A DNA stretch of 64,000 bases, taken from positions 1,860,001-1,924,000 of the forward strand of contig OY781921.1 in assembly GCA_963677245.1 (NCBI GenBank), given 5' to 3'. Position numbers and translations under genes: made by a program. Source of the stretch: Saccharicrinis sp963677245. GTDB taxonomy: Bacteria; Bacteroidota; Bacteroidia; Bacteroidales; Marinilabiliaceae. Below are positions 47,186 through 56,462 of the stretch, piece after piece; position 1 is the stretch's first letter; every line of letters starts with the position of its first letter. Below the pieces are notes generated by a model that saw only the letters and a program-made list of their open reading frames with translations, did not search any database and was not told the origin of the DNA.

Positions 47186-48925
47186 ATGACTATGAAAATG
47201 AAAATAACAAACAAACTGATGGCGGGCTTAATGTTCGCAGCAGTTTTGGCAGCATTTAGCCTAGTTGGGTGCGAAAAGCCGGATTTATATTCAATTGATT
47301 CGCCCGCTGATCTGCAATATAAGATAGACTCTATTGCAGCTGCTAAAGCAAGTATTGACACCGGTGACACAACGTACATCGAAATTACAACAGGAATAGT
47401 TGGTGCAGAAGATTATAGTTCAGGTTGGTGGACTGCTTTTTCTGATTACTTCACAATTCCTACTAATAAACTTTTACACCTTGAATTTATAAATCACAAT
47501 GGAGGTAGTGCAAATAACTGGAACAACTGGACTCTTGCCATTACAAACGAAGTAGGTGATCGTGATGCTGATGGGCATTTGGAATACTTTGTTATTCGTT
47601 CAGATGCTTATGGCTGGGGAGACCAAATGAAAGATCAAGGTTCTGTTTTTGATTTGGCTTTAGTATCTAATAATTATCCTGACACAGATGGTGATGAAGA
47701 TATATGGAACGACTTCCGTGCAACAATGGATGGCGCTCATGTTACATTAGAAATTGATCATTCAACTACTGGCAATGTATATCTTACAGCAACTGCTGTT
47801 GGAACAAATGGCACTGAGCTTGAAATGACATATAATCAACCTGTTTCTGCCATTGCAGATATAACTGCGTTCCTAATTGCCGATGCAAGTTATTTCGAAA
47901 TTTTAAAAGCATACACAATACCTTCTAAGGTTACAGTTGTTGAAGACGTTGAGCCTGTATCAATTGAAATTACGGGGACTCCTGCTTTTGTTGAAATAGG
48001 AAACGAGGACTTCTGGGGTGATGGCGTAGCTACAGTTACATTTGCAGACGGCTCTTCGACAGTAGTGGATACTGCAGATGTTACATTCTCTGTTATTCCA
48101 GACATGACAACTGTAGGTTCTAAAACAGTAGGCGCAGCCTATAGCAAAACTAAACAAGGTGAATATACACAAGCTGTAACAACTACTTACTCTCTAGAAG
48201 TTACTAACTCAGTAACAAGCCTTGAAGTGACCACCATGCCAAGTGTAACTTCATACACTTTCCCTGGTCCGGCAGCTCCATTATTTGACGCTACTGATAT
48301 GGTTGTAACAGCTACTTATTCTGATGGTTCAACAGGGGTAATTCCAAATGAGAATCTTCTATTTGAGATTACTGCAGCTGACGGTGCACAAGAAGCTGTT
48401 ATTTCTTATGTTGGAGCAACTAGTACTGTAACAACAACTGTTGCCGTAACTAATGCAATGGGAGCAACTAACCAAGTAGGTGCTACTGATTTCTCGACTG
48501 GTTTCTGGGTTGAATTTTCTAATGAATATCCTGTTGCCACTTCAGCATCTAAGAAATTTACAATGAAATGTTACTCTTCTGGAGCTAATAACTGGAATGC
48601 TCCAGTAGTCATCCTGCGCAAAGCGGACAAAACAGAATTTGCCGTAGTTCGCATGGACAATTTTGGATGGGGTGATGGTTATGATGGGGATGGAACCTCA
48701 AATGACTGGAATTTTGATGTATTTGCAGAAAACATTAACGATTCCGACATCGAAATTACAATTACAAATATTGGTGATGGTACCGCTACAATACGTTATG
48801 ATGTTACTTATGCAAATGGAGAAACTCATTTCCAACAGTATTCAAATTTAGCTGTAGATGCTGATGATTTAAATGCAGCAGTTACTGTTGATGGATGTTA
48901 TGTAGATATAACATCAGTTGAATAA
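47186..48925 (+). CDS. Putative surface glycan-binding lipoprotein with a duplicated module
   Basis: 579 residues with a lipoprotein signal (FSLVGC, Cys29). Residues 71-243 (module A) and 430-579 (module B) are repeats of one fold: VGAEDYSSGWWTAFS versus VGATDFSTGFWVEFS, SANNWN versus GANNWN, and IRSDAYGWGD versus VRMDNFGWGD. Between them lie two Big_3-like Ig domains (about 258-340 and 344-422). The conserved Trp and Asn patches suggest carbohydrate-binding faces. It precedes susC by 27 bp, first in the operon, where a SusE/SusF-type binding protein is not usually placed. I do not recognise a named CBM family. Glycan binding is inferred from context and from the paired aromatic modules. Confidence 0.7.
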   Translation: MTMKMKITNKLMAGLMFAAVLAAFSLVGCEKPDLYSIDSPADLQYKIDSIAAAKASIDTGDTTYIEITTGIVGAEDYSSGWWTAFSDYFTIPTNKLLHLEFINHNGGSANNWNNWTLAITNEVGDRDADGHLEYFVIRSDAYGWGDQMKDQGSVFDLALVSNNYPDTDGDEDIWNDFRATMDGAHVTLEIDHSTTGNVYLTATAVGTNGTELEMTYNQPVSAIADITAFLIADASYFEILKAYTIPSKVTVVEDVEPVSIEITGTPAFVEIGNEDFWGDGVATVTFADGSSTVVDTADVTFSVIPDMTTVGSKTVGAAYSKTKQGEYTQAVTTTYSLEVTNSVTSLEVTTMPSVTSYTFPGPAAPLFDATDMVVTATYSDGSTGVIPNENLLFEITAADGAQEAVISYVGATSTVTTTVAVTNAMGATNQVGATDFSTGFWVEFSNEYPVATSASKKFTMKCYSSGANNWNAPVVILRKADKTEFAVVRMDNFGWGDGYDGDGTSNDWNFDVFAENINDSDIEITITNIGDGTATIRYDVTYANGETHFQQYSNLAVDADDLNAAVTVDGCYVDITSVE

Positions 48926-48952
48926 ATATTAAAACAAAAAAACATTTAAATT

Positions 48953-51900
48953 ATGAAATATATATATTTAATCCTGTTGGGACTATTGATGCTGACTCCA
49001 GCCACTTACGCTGAAGGTATCGGCAATGCCGACCTGGAGTCCCAAACTCAGGCAGGCGAAATAACAATAAAAGGTACAATAGTTGACGAAAGCGGGGAAC
49101 CACTTATTGGTGCAACTGTGCAACAAAAAGGAACAACCAACGGTGTTATTACTGACATTGATGGTAACTTTACCTTAAACGTTCCTTCTGATGCGACTTT
49201 ATTGGTTTCTTTTATAGGGTTCGAAACTATTGAAATTACTGTGGATGGAAAAACCCAACTTGGTAGTATCACATTAGTTTCTGACACTCAAGAAATCGAC
49301 CAAGTGGTCGTAATTGGTTATGGTACTCAGAAAAAAGCAGACCTTACCGGATCTGTTGCCATTGTCGATGCTGAAGAAATGCAAAAAGTATCTAACTCAA
49401 ACATTTCTACTATGCTTCAAGGTAGAGCATCCGGTGTTCAAATTACATCTGATGGTCAACCTGGTGCAGATCCTACGGTTCGTATCCGTGGTATTGGTTC
49501 GTTTGGTAATACCAACCCTCTTTATGTAATTGATGGTGTACCAATGGGAACAACCATACGCGACTTCTCTCCAAATGATATTGAATCAGTACAGGTGCTT
49601 AAGGATGCTTCTGCAGCCGCTATTTATGGTTCACGTGCAGCTAATGGTGTAATTATTATTACCACAAAACAAGGTAAAAAGAATTCACCAATGAAAATTG
49701 ACTACAGAGGTTACTTTGGTGTAGATCAGGTTCAAAAAGGAATATATGATGTTATGGATGCTACACAATACAAAGACTACCTTACCATGGCATATGCTAA
49801 CAGTGGTATTGATCTTCCTGGTGGATATAATCCTAACAACTTCAGCAATGAAGAAAGCTACAATGTTCTTTATAAAGAAGATGGAACACCTTGGGTTGAT
49901 ACCGATTGGTTTGATGAAGTGTTTAAAGTAGGCGTACGTCAGAACCACAACGTTAACCTTTCCGGAGGTGGTGAATTCAACACATACAATATTGGACTTG
50001 ACTACTTTACGCAAGAAGGAACCATGGAAGGTGCAGGTCCTAACTTTGATCGTTTTACAGCTCGTATTAACAATACAATGGACGTGAAGTTCCTGAAAAT
50101 CAAAACAAGTTTGGTTTATAGCCACAGCGATCAGGATAATATGGCACTTAGTAATGCCAATGAATACGTACAAGGTCTTTACGGAGGACAATATCCGGTA
50201 ATGGCTTCTGCTTTACTATTACCTTCCACAATTAAGGCTTACGATGAGTCAACCTGGGTACTGGATGACAAGCTTTCTTCTGCAAAAAGCTGGAATTATG
50301 ATGCTTTTGGATATGGAACATACTATGACGATGTTCATGGTGACTTACGTATGACAAATGTACTAATGACAAACAATTTATTGGAAAGAAATGTGAAAGT
50401 TGATCGTATTGTAGGTTCTGCTTCAACAAATTTTGATCTTTTAGATATGATTGGCAAAGAAAGCACTAATCATAAATTGTCTTACAACCTTAATTTGGCA
50501 TATAGTAAAACTATTGTTAAAAACTTCACTTTCGTACCTGCCTTTATATCAAGTACTATAAACTATTTACCAAAGGAAAGCGAAGTTCTTACGCAAGAAT
50601 ATCGTTATACGAGCGATGCTCTTGTTGAAAACACAATAAACTACAGTGGTAAATTCGGACGCCATAATATTGATGCTGTTGTTGGTCAAACATACCAAAG
50701 CGTATATTACCATACACTTACAGGAACTGGTAACAACATGTCAGAACCATACTACTTGCAACTAAACAATGCAACTGATAATAATTCATTTAGCTATGAA
50801 GAAGATTGGATGATGGCATCTTATATCGGACGTTTAAACTACAATTTTGATGGTAAATATTTACTTTCTGTAACTGCCCGACGAGATGGTTCAAGCCGCC
50901 TATCAGAAGAGGATCGTTTTGAAATATTCCCTTCAGCTTCTGCCGGTTGGCGCATTGAACGTGAAAACTTCTTTCCTATCGACCCTTCAATAATCAACCT
51001 GTTAAAAGTTCGTGCAAGTTATGGTGAATTAGGTTCTATTGAAAACCTTGGTCCATATGATTATACCGATGTTATGTCGAGAGGCGATTACACCTATAGT
51101 TTTGGGAATAATAAAGTTACCGGATCTGCTATATCGAACTATGTAAATACAGCTATTAGATGGGAAAAGAAGAAAACACTTGATTTTGGTCTTGATTTAG
51201 CAATGTTCAATAATCAATTGGAATTTAATTTCGACTGGTATAAAGCAGAATCAGAAGATCTACTATATGATGTAAGGGTTCCTGCCACCGCAGGTGCTAC
51301 TAATGAAACAGTAAAAATGAACGCATCAACCATGGTAAACACCGGTCTTGAATTTTTACTTACCTACCGTAATCGTAATCGTGCTTTGAAGTATGAAATA
51401 TCGGCAAACGTGTCAACACTATCAAATGAGGTAACTAGCTTAGGTGTTGCCAATGAACCTCAAAACAATGGTCTTGCTCGCACTGAGGTCGGCCGTGAAG
51501 TAGGTTCTTTCTATGGATATGTATTGGCAGATGATGTTATCAATGACGATGGAACATATGCAATTAAAAATGGTATCGCTCAAAATCAAGCTGCTATAGA
51601 TAATTATAAAAACGATGATGGCGCCTTTGTTTCACAACCTGGAGCCGAAGCTGGTGATCTATTGTATAAAGACCTTGATGGAAACGGAAAAATTACTGCT
51701 ACAGACCGAAAAATTTTGGGTAGTGGTTTACCTGATGTAAATTTTGGATTAAATGCTCGTCTTGAATATAAAGGTTTCGACTTGACTGTTTCTACCTTTG
51801 GTGCAGCAGGATTTAAAGCGGTTGATTTTGTTGACATGGAGTTACGAAGCTCTTATACTGCAACTAATAAAGCTGTTAGCTTATTAAATGCATGGACTCC

Positions 51901-52222
51901 TACCAATACAAACACTGATATTCCACGCGTACAATACAAAGCTGATAATATGACCAATAATTATTTCAGCGACCGATACATTCAAAATGCATCATATTTA
52001 AAAATTGCAAATATTCAATTAGGATATAATTTTCCTGACAAATTGTTTAATGGTACTATTAGCGGTGTTCGTGTATACGCATCTGCTCAAAACCTGGCTA
52101 CAATAACTAAGTATAAAGGTTATAATGTTGACTTTGCCGGAGGTACATTCACTCCTGGTTATAACTATGCTTCGTATCCTACACCAAGATCATTTATGTT
52201 TGGAGTAAACTTGTCATTTTAA
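48953..52222 (+). CDS. SusC/RagA-family TonB-dependent outer-membrane transporter
   Basis: 1089 residues. A signal peptide (about 1-20) precedes a carboxypeptidase-regulatory-like domain (about 36-110) with IKGTIVDESGEPLIGATV. The TonB-box region is DQVVVIGYGTQKK, and the plug domain has LQGRASGVQI, VRIRGIGSFG and NPLYVIDGVP. A 22-strand barrel ends in a C-terminal aromatic residue (MFGVNLSF). It imports oligosaccharides through the outer membrane with its SusD partner, 27 bp downstream. Arabino-oligosaccharide is the likely cargo from the neighbouring GH43 and GH127 genes. Confidence 0.95.
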   Translation: MKYIYLILLGLLMLTPATYAEGIGNADLESQTQAGEITIKGTIVDESGEPLIGATVQQKGTTNGVITDIDGNFTLNVPSDATLLVSFIGFETIEITVDGKTQLGSITLVSDTQEIDQVVVIGYGTQKKADLTGSVAIVDAEEMQKVSNSNISTMLQGRASGVQITSDGQPGADPTVRIRGIGSFGNTNPLYVIDGVPMGTTIRDFSPNDIESVQVLKDASAAAIYGSRAANGVIIITTKQGKKNSPMKIDYRGYFGVDQVQKGIYDVMDATQYKDYLTMAYANSGIDLPGGYNPNNFSNEESYNVLYKEDGTPWVDTDWFDEVFKVGVRQNHNVNLSGGGEFNTYNIGLDYFTQEGTMEGAGPNFDRFTARINNTMDVKFLKIKTSLVYSHSDQDNMALSNANEYVQGLYGGQYPVMASALLLPSTIKAYDESTWVLDDKLSSAKSWNYDAFGYGTYYDDVHGDLRMTNVLMTNNLLERNVKVDRIVGSASTNFDLLDMIGKESTNHKLSYNLNLAYSKTIVKNFTFVPAFISSTINYLPKESEVLTQEYRYTSDALVENTINYSGKFGRHNIDAVVGQTYQSVYYHTLTGTGNNMSEPYYLQLNNATDNNSFSYEEDWMMASYIGRLNYNFDGKYLLSVTARRDGSSRLSEEDRFEIFPSASAGWRIERENFFPIDPSIINLLKVRASYGELGSIENLGPYDYTDVMSRGDYTYSFGNNKVTGSAISNYVNTAIRWEKKKTLDFGLDLAMFNNQLEFNFDWYKAESEDLLYDVRVPATAGATNETVKMNASTMVNTGLEFLLTYRNRNRALKYEISANVSTLSNEVTSLGVANEPQNNGLARTEVGREVGSFYGYVLADDVINDDGTYAIKNGIAQNQAAIDNYKNDDGAFVSQPGAEAGDLLYKDLDGNGKITATDRKILGSGLPDVNFGLNARLEYKGFDLTVSTFGAAGFKAVDFVDMELRSSYTATNKAVSLLNAWTPTNTNTDIPRVQYKADNMTNNYFSDRYIQNASYLKIANIQLGYNFPDKLFNGTISGVRVYASAQNLATITKYKGYNVDFAGGTFTPGYNYASYPTPRSFMFGVNLSF

Positions 52223-52249
52223 ATTATAATCTAAAAAACGAGAATTAAT

Positions 52250-54091
52250 ATGAAACGATTAAATATATTTCTAGTAATATTCGCGCTAATTGTAGGCTTA
52301 ATAGCCTGTGATGACAAGCTCGATGTTTCCAATCCAAACAGTCAGACTACTTATGACTTTGGAGATAGTGAGTCAGAACTTAACGAGGCCATTATAGCCT
52401 GCTATAATCGTATACGTTTGGAAGGTACTTTCGCCCGTGTTGGTTATACTATTGATGCAGTGCGTGGAGACGAAGTTTGGAACTCTTCTCAACAATGGTA
52501 TATTGATTGTGACAACCTAAATCACACTTCTACTTATTTTATGGCAGAATGGCCATGGCGTGATAATTATCATGTTGTGAACCGAACTAACTTTGTATTA
52601 TCTAATGTGGATGCTGTTGATCTATCAGAAGATTCATACAATGAAATTAAAGGTCAAGCACTTTTTTTAAGATCTTTGGCATACTATAATTTAGCTACAA
52701 TTTATCAAGATGTGCCTTTAGTTACTAGTTATAGTGATTACTCTGACATCAACACAATGTATGCAAGCACAAGTCCTCAAGATACTGTTTTAAATCAAGT
52801 TGAGACTGACTTAACTACAGCTATGAATATATTGCCATCTCGTGATAAGGGTGGAGAGTGGTCTGCAGGTCGTGCAACAAGTGGAGCTGCTGCCGGATAT
52901 TTAGCTCGTACTTTGATGTTTCGTCAGAAGTATGATGAAGCTTATACTATTCTAAAAGAGATTATAGCTGGTAAGTACGGTAATTATGCGCTTATGGCTG
53001 ACTTTGGAGATAACTTTAAAGAAGGTACAGAGAATAACATAGAGAGCCTTTTTGAAGTGCAATATATGGACTATGGTACAGGTGGTACTGATGAAGAGTG
53101 GACACCGGTAAACATTAGCTCGGAGGCTACTCAGGGTCATGCTGTAGAAGCGAATTATGCTCCTCAGGATTTAGGTAGTTGGGGTGATTGCGCTGCCTCT
53201 CCTTGGCTGTATAACCTGTATAAAAAAGAAAATTGTACAGACGGTACGCTTGACCCTCGTTTATACTGGACATTGGTTACCTACGAAGATGAATACAATA
53301 ACTACACAGACGCACCAACTGCTGCTTATCCTGCCGGTGACCCACGAACCAACATCGCCTATAATAAAGAATTATATGCAGCAACAGGTGATAAAGAAAA
53401 TGACTGGACTGTTAAGTTTCGTTCTAACACATCTCAAGGAGGTATAGCTATTGCCAAATGGACCTACGCCAGAACAGGAACTTCTGATGATGTTATTGTA
53501 GGATTAAGAGCTGGTATTAACCTACGCTTAATGCGATATAGCGATGTTCTTTTACGTGCAGCTGAATGTGAAAATGAAATCAATGGCCCAACACAAACAG
53601 CTATCGATTACATTAATCAGGTACGTAGACGTGTTGCTCTTCCTGATCTTCAGCTTGCTGATTTCCCAACAGCTGATGCACTTTTTGAACAAATAGCTAA
53701 CGTTGAACGTCCTAAAGAATTTGGTTGTGAAAACGGACGTGGTACTGACTTAATTCGTTGGGGATTCTTCTACAATACAGAACGTTTACAACAGATTAAG
53801 GAACATGCTTATTATAAGTTAGCTCCAAAACAACTTTATACCTGGGAAGAAGATGGTGAGCAAAAACAAGAAGAACTTGTGATCATTAGTACAGAGGAGC
53901 TTACTTCTGCAACTGCTTCATCTTCATCATATGATAGCTATATTGTTGGGCATGAATATTTCCCTGTTTGGCAAACAAATCTGGATACAAATCCAAATCT
54001 TGATGGCAACTCTGCTAATAAAAATAAAGATAACAGTGATGCTTTCTTTGAAAAAGGATATACCGTTCGCCCTGTTTATAATTTAGACTAG
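52250..54091 (+). CDS. SusD/RagB-family surface glycan-binding lipoprotein
   Basis: 613 residues with a lipoprotein signal (GLIAC, Cys20), then the start DDKLDVSNPNSQTTYDF. Typical SusD segments include NEIKGQALFLRSLAYYNLATIY in the first TPR region and, near the C-terminus, NLRLMRYSDVLLRAAECENE and ALFEQIANVERPKEFG. It caps the SusC barrel as a hinged lid and binds the glycan. The gene is followed by a strong terminator at 54117-54159, so the lipoprotein-SusC-SusD trio is one operon. Confidence 0.94.
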   Translation: MKRLNIFLVIFALIVGLIACDDKLDVSNPNSQTTYDFGDSESELNEAIIACYNRIRLEGTFARVGYTIDAVRGDEVWNSSQQWYIDCDNLNHTSTYFMAEWPWRDNYHVVNRTNFVLSNVDAVDLSEDSYNEIKGQALFLRSLAYYNLATIYQDVPLVTSYSDYSDINTMYASTSPQDTVLNQVETDLTTAMNILPSRDKGGEWSAGRATSGAAAGYLARTLMFRQKYDEAYTILKEIIAGKYGNYALMADFGDNFKEGTENNIESLFEVQYMDYGTGGTDEEWTPVNISSEATQGHAVEANYAPQDLGSWGDCAASPWLYNLYKKENCTDGTLDPRLYWTLVTYEDEYNNYTDAPTAAYPAGDPRTNIAYNKELYAATGDKENDWTVKFRSNTSQGGIAIAKWTYARTGTSDDVIVGLRAGINLRLMRYSDVLLRAAECENEINGPTQTAIDYINQVRRRVALPDLQLADFPTADALFEQIANVERPKEFGCENGRGTDLIRWGFFYNTERLQQIKEHAYYKLAPKQLYTWEEDGEQKQEELVIISTEELTSATASSSSYDSYIVGHEYFPVWQTNLDTNPNLDGNSANKNKDNSDAFFEKGYTVRPVYNLD

Positions 54092-54116
54092 ACATAGTTT
54101 TACCTTTTAATATATT

Positions 54117-54159
54117 ACTTCCTTATCGACTTTTAATTGTTGATAAGGAAGTTTTTTTT
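54117..54159 (+). terminator. Terminator of the SusCD operon
   Basis: ACTTCCTTATC (54117-54127) pairs perfectly with GATAAGGAAGT (54142-54152), and a run of eight T follows. Confidence 0.9.
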
Positions 54160-54484
54160 GCACCATATGCTAATGATAAAAACGGGAGTTAACCTACTTA
54201 CTTTCTCTCTATAATTAAAAACTACTTTTAATAAGTCAACCAATAACTTAATAGACCAAACAACTATAAAACTGACAGATAACACCTATCACACAATTAT
54301 CTTATCTATTTATCTACATGAAATAAGATATTGTCCACCTGCAAAATTTATGAATTAACTTATTTTGAAATTGATAATATATAGGAGTTTTATACAATGA
54401 AACAAACATGAAGATTTAATCTTTTAAATATTCGAATATTAAATTTTCCTGGGAGTTACATGCAAATAATTTAAACATAAGCGC
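54160..54484. other. 325-bp A+T-rich leader of the 556-residue GH43 gene
   Basis: It holds the candidate operator TTGTCCACCT at 54331-54340, about 145 bp before the start codon. No consensus promoter box could be placed with confidence. Confidence 0.4.
54331..54340 (+). promoter_or_regulatory. Candidate hybrid-regulator operator (TCCACCT motif)
   Basis: TTGTCCACCT matches the ten bases on the minus strand at 46789-46798 exactly and points toward the downstream GH43 gene, as the other copies point toward theirs. Confidence 0.4.
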
Positions 54485-56155
54485 ATGAAGAATAGAATAT
54501 TTTGGGTTCTGAGTTTGATGATTTTACTGACCTACGCTTGTAAAGACGATGAAGTAAAACCTAAGGAGGAAGAAGAAGATCCTAATACTGAAACAACTTT
54601 TACCATTCCAACTTATGATGATGACTATTCATCTATATCATCTTGGGCAAACCGTGGACAATGGAATTTAGCTAACGTTCATGATCCATCGGTAGCTTAT
54701 TACAATGGCTATTACTACATGTACGGAACAGATGCTTCGTATGGAAATGAGCACGAAGGACACGGACATTTTCAAGGTAAGCGCTCCAAAGATTTAGTAA
54801 ACTGGGAATGGGTTAGCGGTCCTTTTTACGAGGCACCTACCTGGGTTGCAGATTCACTGAATAGTATTCGCGGCAGAATGGGACTTGTTGCTATTGCTGA
54901 AGATGATATTTCATATGGTTATTGGGCTCCTGTAGTACGTAAAGTTAATGTTGGTGGTAAAGAAATTTTACGGATGTACTATAGCATCGTAATTGATAAC
55001 TACATTAAAACAGGTAACCCTATTTCATCAAGCTTTGATGGTAGCTGGACTGAACGTGCCTTTATCGGGATGTGCGAATCCAGCGATCCTGCCAATGCTG
55101 TTTGGGAAGACAAGGGATATGTTACTTGCTCTTCATCAGATCGCGGACTGGACTATAGTCGCTCTAGTACAACAGACTGGAATGGATATTTCTACTATAA
55201 TGCTATTGATCCTACGTATATAGTAACTCCTGAAGGAAATCATTACCTAATACATGGTTCATGGCATAGTGGCTTTGCCATTTTAGAGGTTAACGCAACA
55301 ACTGGTAAACCAAAAAATACACTTGGAGAACCATATGCAAACAGTACTAGTGAACTAACCGCAAGATATGGAAAGAGAATAGGTACACGTGTTGGAAGTG
55401 GGTATTGGAGTCGTTGGCAAGGAAGTGAAGCTCCCGAAGTCATTTACAAAGATGGTTACTACTATTTATTTATGGCATACGATGGACTGGATATACCTTA
55501 TAATACCCGTGTTGTAAGAAGTACAAACATTGAAGGTCCTTATTATGATATTAAAGGTCGTAACTTTACCAATGGAGAAGGAGATTGCTACCCAATTGTT
55601 ACCCATCCATACAAATTTAACCTTAGTAATGGATGGGTTGGTATAGCACACTGCTGCATTTTCCAGGAGGAAGAGACTAACGATTGGTTCTATATGTCGC
55701 AAGGAAGATTACCGGAAGGGGTTAATGGCAACGCTTATTCCAATGCACTTATGATGGGACATGTTCGCCGTATTGTTTGGTGTCCGGCTTCAACAAGCGA
55801 ACCTGATAATTTATGGCCAATTGCATTACCTCAAAGGTATGCTGCTGTGCCGGATTACGGAACAATAACCAAAGATTCTCTGGTTGGAACATGGGAACAT
55901 ATTAACCTCAAATATACTTACGCAGAACAAAACACAGCCTCGTCTCTAACTCTTAAAGCAGATGGCACGATGTCAGGAGCGCTAACGGGTAATTGGAGTT
56001 ATGATGCTTCTAAAAAGCAACTTACTCTGGGTAATGTTATTGTTTGTGTTGAACGTGAAGTCGATTGGGAAGCTAACCCTCGCCACGTAACATTTGTTTA
56101 CGCTGGAACGGAGAAGAACCTTAACGCAACCTACTGGGGTAAGATGTCGAAATAA
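54485..56155 (+). CDS. GH43 arabinan endo-1,5-alpha-L-arabinanase, lipoprotein, second copy
   Basis: 556 residues. The signal sequence ends LLTYAC (Cys19), so it is probably lipid-anchored, and an acidic linker (EEEEDPNTETT) follows. The GH43 propeller has LANVHDPSV (D67), NAIDPTYI (D242) and GSEAPEVIY (E315) as catalytic acids, with CYPIVTHPYKFNLSNGWVGIAHC as the conserved later segment. A C-terminal lipocalin-like domain (about 460-556, VGTWEHINLKYTY) is typical of extracellular endo-arabinanases. It is longer than the paralogue at 38124 and has extra loops in blades 1 and 3, so the two may prefer different arabinan regions. It is a single gene with its own terminator. Confidence 0.9.
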   Translation: MKNRIFWVLSLMILLTYACKDDEVKPKEEEEDPNTETTFTIPTYDDDYSSISSWANRGQWNLANVHDPSVAYYNGYYYMYGTDASYGNEHEGHGHFQGKRSKDLVNWEWVSGPFYEAPTWVADSLNSIRGRMGLVAIAEDDISYGYWAPVVRKVNVGGKEILRMYYSIVIDNYIKTGNPISSSFDGSWTERAFIGMCESSDPANAVWEDKGYVTCSSSDRGLDYSRSSTTDWNGYFYYNAIDPTYIVTPEGNHYLIHGSWHSGFAILEVNATTGKPKNTLGEPYANSTSELTARYGKRIGTRVGSGYWSRWQGSEAPEVIYKDGYYYLFMAYDGLDIPYNTRVVRSTNIEGPYYDIKGRNFTNGEGDCYPIVTHPYKFNLSNGWVGIAHCCIFQEEETNDWFYMSQGRLPEGVNGNAYSNALMMGHVRRIVWCPASTSEPDNLWPIALPQRYAAVPDYGTITKDSLVGTWEHINLKYTYAEQNTASSLTLKADGTMSGALTGNWSYDASKKQLTLGNVIVCVEREVDWEANPRHVTFVYAGTEKNLNATYWGKMSK

Positions 56156-56462
56156 CAATTCATTTTGTTATGTATTAACAAGGCGTTTAAAATAAATATA
56201 TACTTATTCTAAAAATGCATCAGATTTATTCTGGTGCATTTTTTATTTTATAGTGCAAACTGTTAGCTACACTTTAATCCTTAAGAATAATCTCCATTTT
56301 GTTCTCTTACTAAGATTCAGTAAGACTACTTAAACATTTTGAAAAACATAATTTACTTTTAACACAACCAATAGCTTTCTATTATTAAATGTCGAATTTT
56401 TGACATTATTATTCCATTGTTTTAGTGATTATTACAACTCTTAAATCTTAAAAAATATAATC
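56156..56462. other. 307-bp intergenic region
   Basis: Apart from the terminator at 56211-56245, it is A+T-rich leader of the PI-PLC-like gene. I see no promoter box or TCCACCT motif here. Confidence 0.4.
56211..56245 (+). terminator. Terminator of the second endo-arabinanase gene
   Basis: The 13-nt arms at 56211-56223 and 56231-56243 pair with one G-U pair around a short loop, and the second arm ends in T. Confidence 0.8.

Noticed and set aside
49685..50191. 168-codon frame antisense to susC
   Set aside because: A shadow of the well-supported SusC coding frame; no signal or domain.
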